This document shows, in pieces, positions 26,494 through 34,243 of a stretch of 64,000 nt of DNA. The stretch is from assembly GCA_965227905.1 (NCBI GenBank), contig OZ245780.1, positions 4,030,001 through 4,094,000 of the forward strand, in the 5' to 3' direction. This DNA comes from CBDDHT01 sp965227905. GTDB lineage: Bacteria; Pseudomonadota; Alphaproteobacteria; Rhizobiales; Methyloligellaceae. Under the pieces are notes generated by a model, which saw nothing but the letters and a program-made list of their open reading frames with translations, was not told where the DNA came from and ran no database searches. How positions within the stretch are numbered: position 1 is the stretch's first letter; each line of letters starts with the position of its first letter. The position numbers and the translations under genes were made by a program.

Positions 26494-27521
26494 CTTTGGC
26501 CGATGCAACCGCGATCGGGCGCCAGTTGACGGCAAAAAAGCCCGATCCCGCATGGATCGCAATTGCGCTGATTCTGTTATTGCTGGGACTGCTCGACACC
26601 CCTGTCCTGCTCACCTCACTTACATTTCTCCTCGAAAACTTCCTTTACGTTCTTCCTTTTCTTGCTCTTGCCGTTGCGCTCGCCGCTTACGCCAAGGCAA
26701 GTGGTGCCGATAACATCATTGCCCGAGCATTCTCCGGCAACCTGGTCCCCATGATCATCCTGGCAGCCTTGATCGGCGGCCTTTCGCCATTTTGCTCGTG
26801 CGGCGTCATTCCCTTGATCGCAGCGCTTCTTGGCATGGGTGTTCCCCTCGCCGCCGTCATGGCGTTCTGGCTGGCCTCGCCGCTCATGGATCCGTCCATG
26901 TTCTTTCTGACCATGGGGACACTTGGATTGCCCTTCGCACTGGCAAAGACCGCCGCCGCCGTCGGCGTCGGACTGGTCGGTGGCTTTGGCACGGCCCTGC
27001 TGTCGCGCTCGGGCCTGTTCCAGGACCCGATCAAGGGCAGCGTGAGCACGTGCGGTGCCGGCGCGGTCCGGGACCCTCAGCCGATTCGCTGGGCGATGTG
27101 GGAGGAGGACGAGCGCCGCAGCGTCTTCTGGCGCGAGATCGGCAAGAACTTCCTATTCCTTGGCAAGTGGCTGGCACTCGCCTTTCTGCTCGAGAACCTG
27201 ATGCTGAGCTACGTTCCCGGCGAGTGGATTGCCAACTTCCTCGGCGGCCAGGGTCTTGGTGCAATCCTGGTTGCGGCCCTGATCGGCGTACCCGCCTATC
27301 TGAATGGCTATGCCGCCCTGCCCCTGATCTCCGGTCTGATCGAGCAAGGCATGGCACCGGGCGCAGGCATGGCCTTCCTGATCGCGGGCGGTGTCAGTTC
27401 CTTTCCGGCAGCCATCGCTGTCTTTGCACTGGTCCGACTCCCTGTCTTTGCCACCTATCTCGGCTTTGCTTTCCTCGGTGCCGTGCTGTCGGGGATCATT
27501 TTCGGCCTGTTCGCCGGATAA
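26490..27521 (+). CDS. YraQ/ArsP-type permease (PF03773), possible metal or organoarsenical exporter
   Basis: A 343-residue membrane protein with about eight to ten helices. The hallmark is GGLSPFCSCGVIPLI (CSC at 102-104), followed by FWLASPLMDPSMFFLTMGTLG, as in the DUF318 permease family. That family includes ArsP, which exports trivalent organoarsenicals, and SO_0444-type metal efflux proteins. A cytosolic loop contains STCGAGAVRDPQ. Coupling to an ArsR regulator supports metalloid or metal efflux; the substrate cannot be read. Confidence 0.82.
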   Translation: MTLADATAIGRQLTAKKPDPAWIAIALILLLLGLLDTPVLLTSLTFLLENFLYVLPFLALAVALAAYAKASGADNIIARAFSGNLVPMIILAALIGGLSPFCSCGVIPLIAALLGMGVPLAAVMAFWLASPLMDPSMFFLTMGTLGLPFALAKTAAAVGVGLVGGFGTALLSRSGLFQDPIKGSVSTCGAGAVRDPQPIRWAMWEEDERRSVFWREIGKNFLFLGKWLALAFLLENLMLSYVPGEWIANFLGGQGLGAILVAALIGVPAYLNGYAALPLISGLIEQGMAPGAGMAFLIAGGVSSFPAAIAVFALVRLPVFATYLGFAFLGAVLSGIIFGLFAG

Positions 27522-27679
27522 CACACGAAACGCGATAGCCTCTCGATAACTGTCTGTATTATCGTGTAAAACCTCTAGATACCCTTGCGCCCGATGGGAT
27601 TCCATCGAGCGCGGGGGCCCAACACGATTGTTCCGGCTCGATTGCGCGGAACCTAAAGGTTTGTCACGAGGGGCTGCGC

Positions 27680-29077
27680 TTGGTCGATCTCACACAACGG
27701 TTCGATGTGGTTGTCATCGGCGGCGGCAACGCGGCGCTTTGCGCTGCCATCAGCGCGCGGCAACGTGGCGCCAGCGTGATCGTGTTGGAAGCGGCATCGG
27801 AATTCCATCGCGGTGGCAATACCCGACATACGCGCAATATGCGCTGCGCGCACGACACGGCCACAGACACACTGACCGGCCCCTACAAGGAAGAAGAATA
27901 TTGGGACGATCTTCTTCGTGTGACCGAAGGCCATACGGATGAAGAATTGGCCAAGCTCATGATTTCCGAATCCAAGGAGATGCTCACCTGGATCGGCCAG
28001 CAGGGTGTGCGGTTTCAACCGCCACTTGGCGGAACGCTTGGTCTGGGGCGCACCAACTCCTTCTTCTTGGGAGGCGGTCGCGGCATGTTGACTGCGCTCT
28101 ATCGGACCGCCAGAGGACTCGGCGTGAACGTGCTCTATGAGGCGGAGGTCGTGGACCTGGAATTGAATGGCGGTCTGTTTGTCTCGGCAACCGTCGCACA
28201 TGACGGCAAGGAAATTCAGGTACGCGGCGGATCGCTTATTGCCGCCGCCGGGGGGTTCGAATCCAATCTCGAATGGCTGAAAGAAGCCTGGGGCGACGTC
28301 GCCGATAATTTTCTCATCCGGGGGACGGCCAACAATCGCGGCACGATCCTCAGAATGCTCCTCGACCGCGGCGTTCAATCCGTCGGCGATCCCACCCAAT
28401 GCCATGCCGTTGCCATCGACGCACGCTCGCCGAAATTCGATGGCGGTATCGTGACCCGTCTGGACTGCGTGGTCTTTGGTATCGTCGTCAACAAGAACGC
28501 CGTCCGTTTCTATGACGAGGGCGAGGATATCTGGCCGAAGCGCTATGCGATCTGGGGCCGTCTCGTCGCCGCGCAACCGGATCAGATCGCCTATATCATC
28601 TTCGATTCGACCTCCCTCAACAGTTTCATGCCGTCCCTTTATCCCCCCATCAAAGGCGACACGATCGGGGAGCTTGCGACGCAGTTCGAACTCGATCCGG
28701 AAACACTTCAAGATACGGTCGACGACTTCAATACCGCTGTGCGCGACGGCACGTTCGATCACACCGTATTAGACGACTGCCATACAGACGGCTTGACCCC
28801 GCCAAAGTCCCATTGGGCCCGGCGCATCGAGACGGCGCCCTACTATGGCTACCCGGTGCGACCGGGGATCACCTTCACTTATCTCGGCACGAAGGTCGAT
28901 AAAGACGCGCGTGTCGTCATGCAGGATGGCGCGCCTGCATCGAACATCTTCGCCGCCGGCGAAATCATGGCCGGAAACGTTCTTGGCAAGGGCTATGCCG
29001 GAGGAATCGGAATGACCATCGGCAGCGTGTTCGGCCGGATCGCAGGTCGGGAGGCTGCAGCTTATGCCCGCAACTAG
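27680..29077 (+). CDS. tcuA: FAD-dependent tricarballylate dehydrogenase (TcuA-like)
   Basis: A 465-residue flavoprotein of the fumarate reductase/succinate dehydrogenase type. The FAD-binding loop VVIGGGNAALCAAISARQRGA is at 10-30, RHTRNMRCAHD follows near residue 55, and the C-terminal FAD motif GKGYAGGIGMTIGSVFGRIAG is typical. In Salmonella TcuA oxidises tricarballylate to cis-aconitate and passes electrons to TcuB. The start is a TTG with GAGGGG six bases upstream. It overlaps tcuB by 14 bases. The tcuR regulator and tcuC transporter genes are not adjacent. Confidence 0.85.
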   Translation: MVDLTQRFDVVVIGGGNAALCAAISARQRGASVIVLEAASEFHRGGNTRHTRNMRCAHDTATDTLTGPYKEEEYWDDLLRVTEGHTDEELAKLMISESKEMLTWIGQQGVRFQPPLGGTLGLGRTNSFFLGGGRGMLTALYRTARGLGVNVLYEAEVVDLELNGGLFVSATVAHDGKEIQVRGGSLIAAAGGFESNLEWLKEAWGDVADNFLIRGTANNRGTILRMLLDRGVQSVGDPTQCHAVAIDARSPKFDGGIVTRLDCVVFGIVVNKNAVRFYDEGEDIWPKRYAIWGRLVAAQPDQIAYIIFDSTSLNSFMPSLYPPIKGDTIGELATQFELDPETLQDTVDDFNTAVRDGTFDHTVLDDCHTDGLTPPKSHWARRIETAPYYGYPVRPGITFTYLGTKVDKDARVVMQDGAPASNIFAAGEIMAGNVLGKGYAGGIGMTIGSVFGRIAGREAAAYARN

Positions 29078-30167
29078 CGACGCGAGCCTCGAAGAAGCCG
29101 AAAGGCTGATGACAATCTGCAATGCCTGCCGCTATTGCGAAGGGCTTTGCGCAGTCTTCCCAGCCATGGAACTGCGCCGCACATTCGACAAAGGCGATCT
29201 GAATTATCTGGCCAACCTCTGCCATTCCTGCGGTGCCTGCTACTATGACTGTCAGTTTTCGCCGCCGCACGAATTCAAGGTGAACGTCCCGAAGACACTC
29301 GCCGAGGTCCGTTCCAACTCCTATCAGCGCTATGCCTGGCCGGGCTTCCTCTCGGGCCTCTTCGCACGAAACGGTCTTGTTATCGCCACTGCCGCAGCGC
29401 TGAGCGTGGCAGGGTTCATTGCCGGGTTCATCGCCTACAACGATCCGACCATCTTGTTCGGCACCCACACGGGCCCCGGCGCCTTCTACAAGCTGATGCC
29501 ACACGATGCGATGGTGATGCTCTTCGGCGGTGTATTCCTCTATGCAATCCTCGCCATGGTGATGGGGTTGCGCACCTTCTGGTGCAATATCGGCGAACCG
29601 CGATCGACGCTGACCGAAACCAGATCCCTCTGGCAGGCCATGAAAGACGCTGGAAGACTAAGCTATCTGGATGGTGGCGGCGTTGGCTGCATGAATGAAG
29701 ACGAAGAACCGACCGACACAAGGCGGACCTATCACCACCTGACATTCTACGGGTTCATGCTCTGCTTCGCCGCAACGTCTATCGCCACGCTCTATCATTA
29801 TCTGCTTGGCCGCGAAGCACCCTATCCCTGGTACGACCTACCGGTCGTTCTTGGAACGATCGGCGGTATCGGTCTGCTGATCGGGCCCATGGGTCTGCTT
29901 AAGGCAAAGATGAACAGAGACGAGGCGCTGCGTGACGAACCACGCGCAGGGATGGAGGTCGCCTTTCTGGCAATGTTGTTTTTCACCAGTCTGACCGGAC
30001 TTGCCTTGCTTTTCCTGCGCGAGACCCCAGCAATGGGATTGCTGTTAGCGCTGCATCTCGGGGTCGTCTTCGCGCTCTTTCTCACCCTCCCCTATGGCAA
30101 GTTCGTTCACGGCCTTTATCGCTTTGCTGCACTGGTTCGCTACGCCAAGGAGCGCCAGGAAGCCTGA
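29064..30167 (+). CDS. tcuB: Membrane iron-sulfur electron transfer protein (TcuB-like)
   Basis: A 367-residue protein. Two 4Fe-4S cluster motifs lie near the N-terminus: C19-x2-C22-x2-C25-x3-C29 and C53-x2-C56-x2-C59-x3-C63. They are followed by several membrane helices with histidines that could bind haem. TcuB reoxidises the FADH2 of TcuA and passes electrons to the quinone pool. The overlap with tcuA implies coupled synthesis. CobZ-type proteins share this layout, but the TcuA neighbour favours tricarballylate use. Confidence 0.85.
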   Translation: MPATSDASLEEAERLMTICNACRYCEGLCAVFPAMELRRTFDKGDLNYLANLCHSCGACYYDCQFSPPHEFKVNVPKTLAEVRSNSYQRYAWPGFLSGLFARNGLVIATAAALSVAGFIAGFIAYNDPTILFGTHTGPGAFYKLMPHDAMVMLFGGVFLYAILAMVMGLRTFWCNIGEPRSTLTETRSLWQAMKDAGRLSYLDGGGVGCMNEDEEPTDTRRTYHHLTFYGFMLCFAATSIATLYHYLLGREAPYPWYDLPVVLGTIGGIGLLIGPMGLLKAKMNRDEALRDEPRAGMEVAFLAMLFFTSLTGLALLFLRETPAMGLLLALHLGVVFALFLTLPYGKFVHGLYRFAALVRYAKERQEA

Positions 30168-30353
30168 GGCCCCGATTGATCCACACGCGATCAAGACCGG
30201 TCGCGGGGTTGAAAGCTAATCGATTCCAACGACCTAACACGACTCAGATACCGCCCGCCGGAGACTGAGTGATCCTCTGCCAAAAACAGACACATAGAAG
30301 GGTGTAGACTAGGTGCAATAACGCACGATTCGGGGCCCTTTCGGGAGGATGTG

Positions 30354-31367
30354 ATGGATTTCGTTCTTTTTGCCGTGGTTGGATTCGTCTTGGGGATCCT
30401 GGTTGCCTGGTTCTTTCTCGACAGCCGGTGCAGAAAGCAACTGGCCGAACAGGAGGAGCGCCTGAGAGCCTCCAACAGCGCGACCAGCCTTTCGCTGACC
30501 CAGGAGCAGGATGAGCACAAAGAGACCCGGCGGCGTCTGGCCGAGATGGACGCGCGCGACGGCAAGAACATTCAGCAGATCGCCGATCTAAAGACCGGAC
30601 TGGAGAACGCTGCCAAGGATCTCGACACGGCGAAGAGCGAAGCCTCGGATGCAAGAAAAGAGCTTGAGGTCGCCCACGGAGCGCTCAAGGACATTGATGC
30701 ATTGCGCAAGGCGGAAACGCAGAAGGACCAGGAGATTGCCGATCTGCAGAAATCCCTCGAGTCCACCAGCAAGTCTCTCGAAGATGCTAACGCCGATGCC
30801 ATTCGTCTCAAAAACGAGCTGCATGGGGCGCAAGAGACGCTAAAGGATGCAGAGGCTCAAGCCGCGGATGCGTCCAGTCAGGCTGCAACCGAGAGCGCAA
30901 AACGCATTGAAGGTCTGCAGACTGACCTTGCGGCGGCCAAGGCGGATCTCGAGCAGTCTCAGTCCGAACTCTCAAACTGCAAAGCCGAGGGAGAGCGACT
31001 TCGTGCAGAACTCGAGGACGCCAAGAACAATGCCGCTGTTTCATCCACCGATGACGACGAACCGGATGACGGGCCTGCCGATGTGCCTGCCGAACCTGTT
31101 GCAGCGGAAGAACCTGCGGAGCCGAGTGCGCCGTTGACCCTCGTCTCGACGACGACCGACAAACCCGATGATCTCACGAAGATCAAGGGGATCGGCAAGG
31201 TACTTAGCCAGAAGCTGAACGACCAGGGCATCACGACCTTTGCGCAGATCGCCGCATTCAGTCAGGCGGATATCGACAAGATCAACAAGGTGCTGGATTT
31301 TCCCGGTCGCATCGAGCGCGAGAAGTGGGTCGAGCAGGCCAAAGGGTTCCTGAACGACGCGGGATGA
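30354..31367 (+). CDS. Membrane-anchored coiled-coil protein with C-terminal helix-hairpin-helix domain
   Basis: A 337-residue protein in four parts. One N-terminal membrane helix (FVLFAVVGFVLGILVAWFFL) comes first. A long coiled coil rich in Glu, Lys, Ala and Asp covers about residues 25-230, followed by an acidic Pro-rich linker (DDDEPDDGPADVPAEP). The C-terminal module has LTKIKGIGKVLSQKLNDQGITTFAQIAAF and FPGRIEREKWVEQAK. The last module is a helix-hairpin-helix-like domain seen fused to several alphaproteobacterial proteins, including L21 and NuoE forms. The ATG is five bases after GGGAGG; a GTG one codon earlier is possible. Function unknown. Confidence 0.8.
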   Translation: MDFVLFAVVGFVLGILVAWFFLDSRCRKQLAEQEERLRASNSATSLSLTQEQDEHKETRRRLAEMDARDGKNIQQIADLKTGLENAAKDLDTAKSEASDARKELEVAHGALKDIDALRKAETQKDQEIADLQKSLESTSKSLEDANADAIRLKNELHGAQETLKDAEAQAADASSQAATESAKRIEGLQTDLAAAKADLEQSQSELSNCKAEGERLRAELEDAKNNAAVSSTDDDEPDDGPADVPAEPVAAEEPAEPSAPLTLVSTTTDKPDDLTKIKGIGKVLSQKLNDQGITTFAQIAAFSQADIDKINKVLDFPGRIEREKWVEQAKGFLNDAG

Positions 31368-31478
31368 TCGCTGCGACAACGCTTACGCACGAATTCCGTC
31401 GCCGCCATATTGGATACAACATCGAGACGCTATAGGCTGCTCTGAACGCGAACTGCGGTTCCGAGTGAGGGAGTACCC

Positions 31479-32186
31479 ATGGCGATCGACAATCTCGACG
31501 AGATTCTTCAGCAGGCATTCGACGAGAGCACACGGATTTATGGTGAGCGAGGCTTTCAGCGACGCATAGGCTTCGGCAAAAAGCCCGCTCTCGTGAGCAT
31601 AGATCTCGCCAACGCCTGGACCCGTCCCGGCAATCCCTTCACCTGCGAAAACATCGATGAGCAGATCATTCCCGGCATGCAGCGGCTGCTGGAAGCCTGC
31701 CGGGCCAATGGACATGTGGTCGTCCATGTTACCACCGCCTATCAGAATACAGACCGGAACGACCCGGCAAGCGACATGGGCATGTGGCATCACAAGATTC
31801 CGGTAGAAGCCGTGGACCTTGCCGACGAAGACCTCTGGGCGATCGACTCGCGCATCGCACCCGTCGAAGGCGAATATGTCATGCTGAAGAAACGCGCCAG
31901 CGGGTTCAGCGGCACACCCCTCGCCGGTTATCTGCGTTCCGCGGGTGTCGACACGATCCTGGTGACAGGTGTTACCGCAACAGCGTGTGTGCGAACCACG
32001 ATCTGTGACGGTCTCGCGGAAGGCTTTCGCACGATTGCCGTACGCGAGTGTATCGGCGACCGGGTTCCCGGCGCCGTCGCGTGGAACCTTTTCGATATCG
32101 ATGCCAAGTTCGCCGATGTCGAATCCGTCGACACGTGCGTCAACTATCTCAACAATGTCGAGGGATGGAACGACGGGAAAGCTTGA
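31479..32186 (+). CDS. Isochorismatase-family amidohydrolase (N-carbamoylsarcosine amidase-like)
   Basis: A 235-residue cysteine hydrolase. The catalytic triad fits the family: D42 (LVSIDLANAW), a Lys at 137 or 138 (MLKKRASGFSGT) and C170 (GVTATACVRTT). The N-terminal extension IYGERGFQRRIGFG matches N-carbamoylsarcosine amidases, which hydrolyse N-carbamoylsarcosine to sarcosine, CO2 and ammonia in creatinine breakdown. Other ureido or amide substrates are possible. It stands alone, 110 bases after the coiled-coil gene, so no pathway can be assigned from context. Confidence 0.82.
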   Translation: MAIDNLDEILQQAFDESTRIYGERGFQRRIGFGKKPALVSIDLANAWTRPGNPFTCENIDEQIIPGMQRLLEACRANGHVVVHVTTAYQNTDRNDPASDMGMWHHKIPVEAVDLADEDLWAIDSRIAPVEGEYVMLKKRASGFSGTPLAGYLRSAGVDTILVTGVTATACVRTTICDGLAEGFRTIAVRECIGDRVPGAVAWNLFDIDAKFADVESVDTCVNYLNNVEGWNDGKA

Positions 32187-32345
32187 GGCGTCGAAGCCTC
32201 TCGCAAAGGATCGCAGAACACATCATCAAAGGGCGCCTTGTGGTTCGGTGAATCACATCAAGTCGATTTGCATTGTCTCTGAATTCCGTTTGAATACATC
32301 TATTGGTGAACAAAGACACGAGTGCGCCGGGAGTCGACCTGATCC

Positions 32346-33260
32346 ATGCGTGACCAGATGATGCATGACATGGAAGCTCACATTTTCGGTATGTGGGTTG
32401 CCGCCGTCCTCATCGTCATGATGTTCACTGCCCTCGTGGTCTTTTTCACGAGACGTGCAGCAAACGATCGATCGGCTATCAACAACCTTGCTGCCCGCTT
32501 GGGCGACGACGTTATACCGTCGCGCGATCGTGGTTCAAAAGAGAGGATCGGCGGCGACAAAGCCGATGCTCGTGACACGATTTTTATCCTCCCGGATATC
32601 AGCCATTATTCCCGGTTCATGACGCAGAACCAATTTGCGTTCGGTCATGCTCAGCAAATCGTTTTCGCACTTATCAATGCCATAATAGAAGCGGCAACCA
32701 ACACGATCGAGCTGTCGAAACTCGAAGGCGACGCCGCCTTGTTCTTTGTCGACGCGGAGAGGCATTCCAAGGAAACGGTGGGCCAGACAATCATGGAAAT
32801 CCTTGGCGCCTTCTACAGTGAGCGGCGTCGATTGATCGCATCGAACATTTGCCCTTGCGCGGCATGCAGACAGATCGGTGATCTCGAACTCAAGGTCTTC
32901 GTTCACAGAGGCCAAGCCTCTCGGTTCAAGTTCAGAGGAACTGTCGATCTCTTCGGCACAGACGTCATCATCCTACATCGGCTGATGAAGAACGGCGTCC
33001 AGGGCGATCGATATGTCATGGTCACGGACGCAGCCAACGACTCTGTAGCGCTGGGCGATCCAGGTGTGACCTATGAAGTGGAAGAGCACGTTCCCCATGT
33101 CGGCAAGGTGCATGCCACGATTTTCGAGCTCGACGACGACACCGTGACAGAACTCTCGCAGATGGAACATAAAGAGCCGCTGTCATCAATGAAAGATACA
33201 CTACACAAGCTGCGGGAGAACGTCAGATCCATAAAGACTGCACTCAGCCCAGGAACCTGA
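32346..33260 (+). CDS. Membrane-anchored DUF2652 (nucleotide cyclase-like fold) protein
   Basis: A 304-residue protein with a membrane helix at about 10-36 (FGMWVAAVLIVMMFTALVVFF) and a cytosolic DUF2652 domain. The domain shows FILPDISHYSRFM, the IELSKLEGDAALFFV strand, a CPCAAC cysteine cluster, LKVFVHRG and DVIILHRLMKN. DISHYSRF and EGDAALFF lie where class III nucleotide cyclases have their metal-binding aspartate and EGD segment, suggesting a related fold; activity is unproven. No partner gene is obvious. The first Met is uncertain, since an ATG at 32361 also fits. Confidence 0.75.
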   Translation: MRDQMMHDMEAHIFGMWVAAVLIVMMFTALVVFFTRRAANDRSAINNLAARLGDDVIPSRDRGSKERIGGDKADARDTIFILPDISHYSRFMTQNQFAFGHAQQIVFALINAIIEAATNTIELSKLEGDAALFFVDAERHSKETVGQTIMEILGAFYSERRRLIASNICPCAACRQIGDLELKVFVHRGQASRFKFRGTVDLFGTDVIILHRLMKNGVQGDRYVMVTDAANDSVALGDPGVTYEVEEHVPHVGKVHATIFELDDDTVTELSQMEHKEPLSSMKDTLHKLRENVRSIKTALSPGT

Positions 33261-33453
33261 AACGACGTCCTGTCTCGATATATTTGCTGACAAGTGGTTC
33301 TCAACCGCTTTCAGGTTCATCGGCCCGACTTGTTGATGTGGCCGGCATGCAACGGTAAACAAAAATTGTCCGATTGAACGCCTTAGGACGATTGACTTTG
33401 CAAGAATGCAAGGCTCATCGTTATCACATCTGGATCTTGGTGGAGCGCAGACC

Positions 33454-33864
33454 TTGCTACGCCGTTGTCTGTCCATTCTGTTGGCTCTGGCCGTCGTAGC
33501 GGCGCCTTGTTCGATGATTGGCGCCGACCAATCGCTTGCCGGAAACGCTAGCATCACGTTGCAGACGATGGCTGGGCATACGCACGATATGCCTGCAGCA
33601 ACGCCACATTGTCCGGGAGATTCCGGAGGTTACGATCAAGCCTGCGCCACCGACTGTCACGCATGGAATATATCCAGCGTCACCGTTTCCGCTTACCAAC
33701 AGTCCGAACACGTTTCGATCGACACAGGCTTCGGCTCCGGCGCTCTTGCTCTGATCACGACTGAACTGTCGGCCAGCGGGCCGCCGCCCACTGTCTTTAC
33801 AGACATGCTGTTATCGGCCGATAGCGGCCCGGTTTACGCACGCACGCAGCGCATCCGCCTCTAA
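33454..33864 (+). CDS. Small exported Cys/His protein at the head of the copper block
   Basis: An exported protein of about 136 residues if it starts at the TTG at 33454, eight bases after GGTGGAG. An ATG at 33406 would add 16 residues but has no SD. The signal peptide is LRRCLSILLALAVVAAP. The mature part has MAGHTHDMPAATPHCPGDSGGYDQACATDCHAW, a cluster of His, Met and Cys that could bind copper, followed by a Ser/Thr-rich end. I recognise no family. Its position upstream of the tolC-like and oxidase genes suggests a copper link. Confidence 0.6.
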   Translation: MLRRCLSILLALAVVAAPCSMIGADQSLAGNASITLQTMAGHTHDMPAATPHCPGDSGGYDQACATDCHAWNISSVTVSAYQQSEHVSIDTGFGSGALALITTELSASGPPPTVFTDMLLSADSGPVYARTQRIRL

Positions 33865-33957
33865 CACAACCTGACATCGCAAATCCTTGCAGTCCGAGGG
33901 CTTTTGTCCTGGCTGCGCATATTTTGCATCCGCACCGGTCAATAGAAAGACCGGGCA

Positions 33958-33973
33958 CTAACCGGGGGGTTAG
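33958..33973 (+). promoter_or_regulatory. G-centred inverted repeat covering the lipoprotein SD
   Basis: CTAACC (33958-33963), GGGG, then GGTTAG (33968-33973), a perfect 6-base dyad ending two bases before the ATG of the lipoprotein gene. It contains the only SD-like sequence. It could be a hairpin that limits translation, or an operator with a G-rich centre of the kind CsoR proteins bind. Confidence 0.45.
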
Positions 33974-33975
33974 AG

Positions 33976-34233
33976 ATGTTAGGTCGTGTCACACTACTAC
34001 TCATCGCAACCATTGCCATTGCCGGCTGCCAGGGGCGTGTTCTCGACGAATTTGTCGCGCCCTCAAGCCATCCGGCCAGTCCTGCCGCAGCCACTGGACA
34101 ACCACTGCGTATCAGCCGCGCGCTTGAACCCGAATTCGAGAACGTTCAGCCACAGCTTCAGCGCAAACCTGCAACCAAGCGTCCCGCCGCTCCGGCCGGC
34201 GGTGACGCTGTCCAAAAACACCATCAGCACTAG
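33976..34233 (+). CDS. Small lipoprotein in the copper operon
   Basis: An 85-residue protein with a lipoprotein signal (LLLIATIAIAGC, lipid-modified C18) and a mature part rich in Pro, Ala and Gln that ends in KHHQH. It lies 10 bases before the TolC-like lipoprotein gene and is probably the first gene of that operon. The His-rich end could hold copper weakly. No family recognised. Confidence 0.65.
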   Translation: MLGRVTLLLIATIAIAGCQGRVLDEFVAPSSHPASPAAATGQPLRISRALEPEFENVQPQLQRKPATKRPAAPAGGDAVQKHHQH

Positions 34234-34243
34234 GGAGGCGGCA

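Noticed and set aside
27587..27612. Hairpin upstream of tcuA considered as a terminator of the permease operon
   Set aside because: The stem is interrupted and no T-run follows.
33986..34243. Extended start of the TolC-like gene
   Set aside because: The added 86 residues overlap the lipoprotein gene in another frame and would bury the lipoprotein signal.
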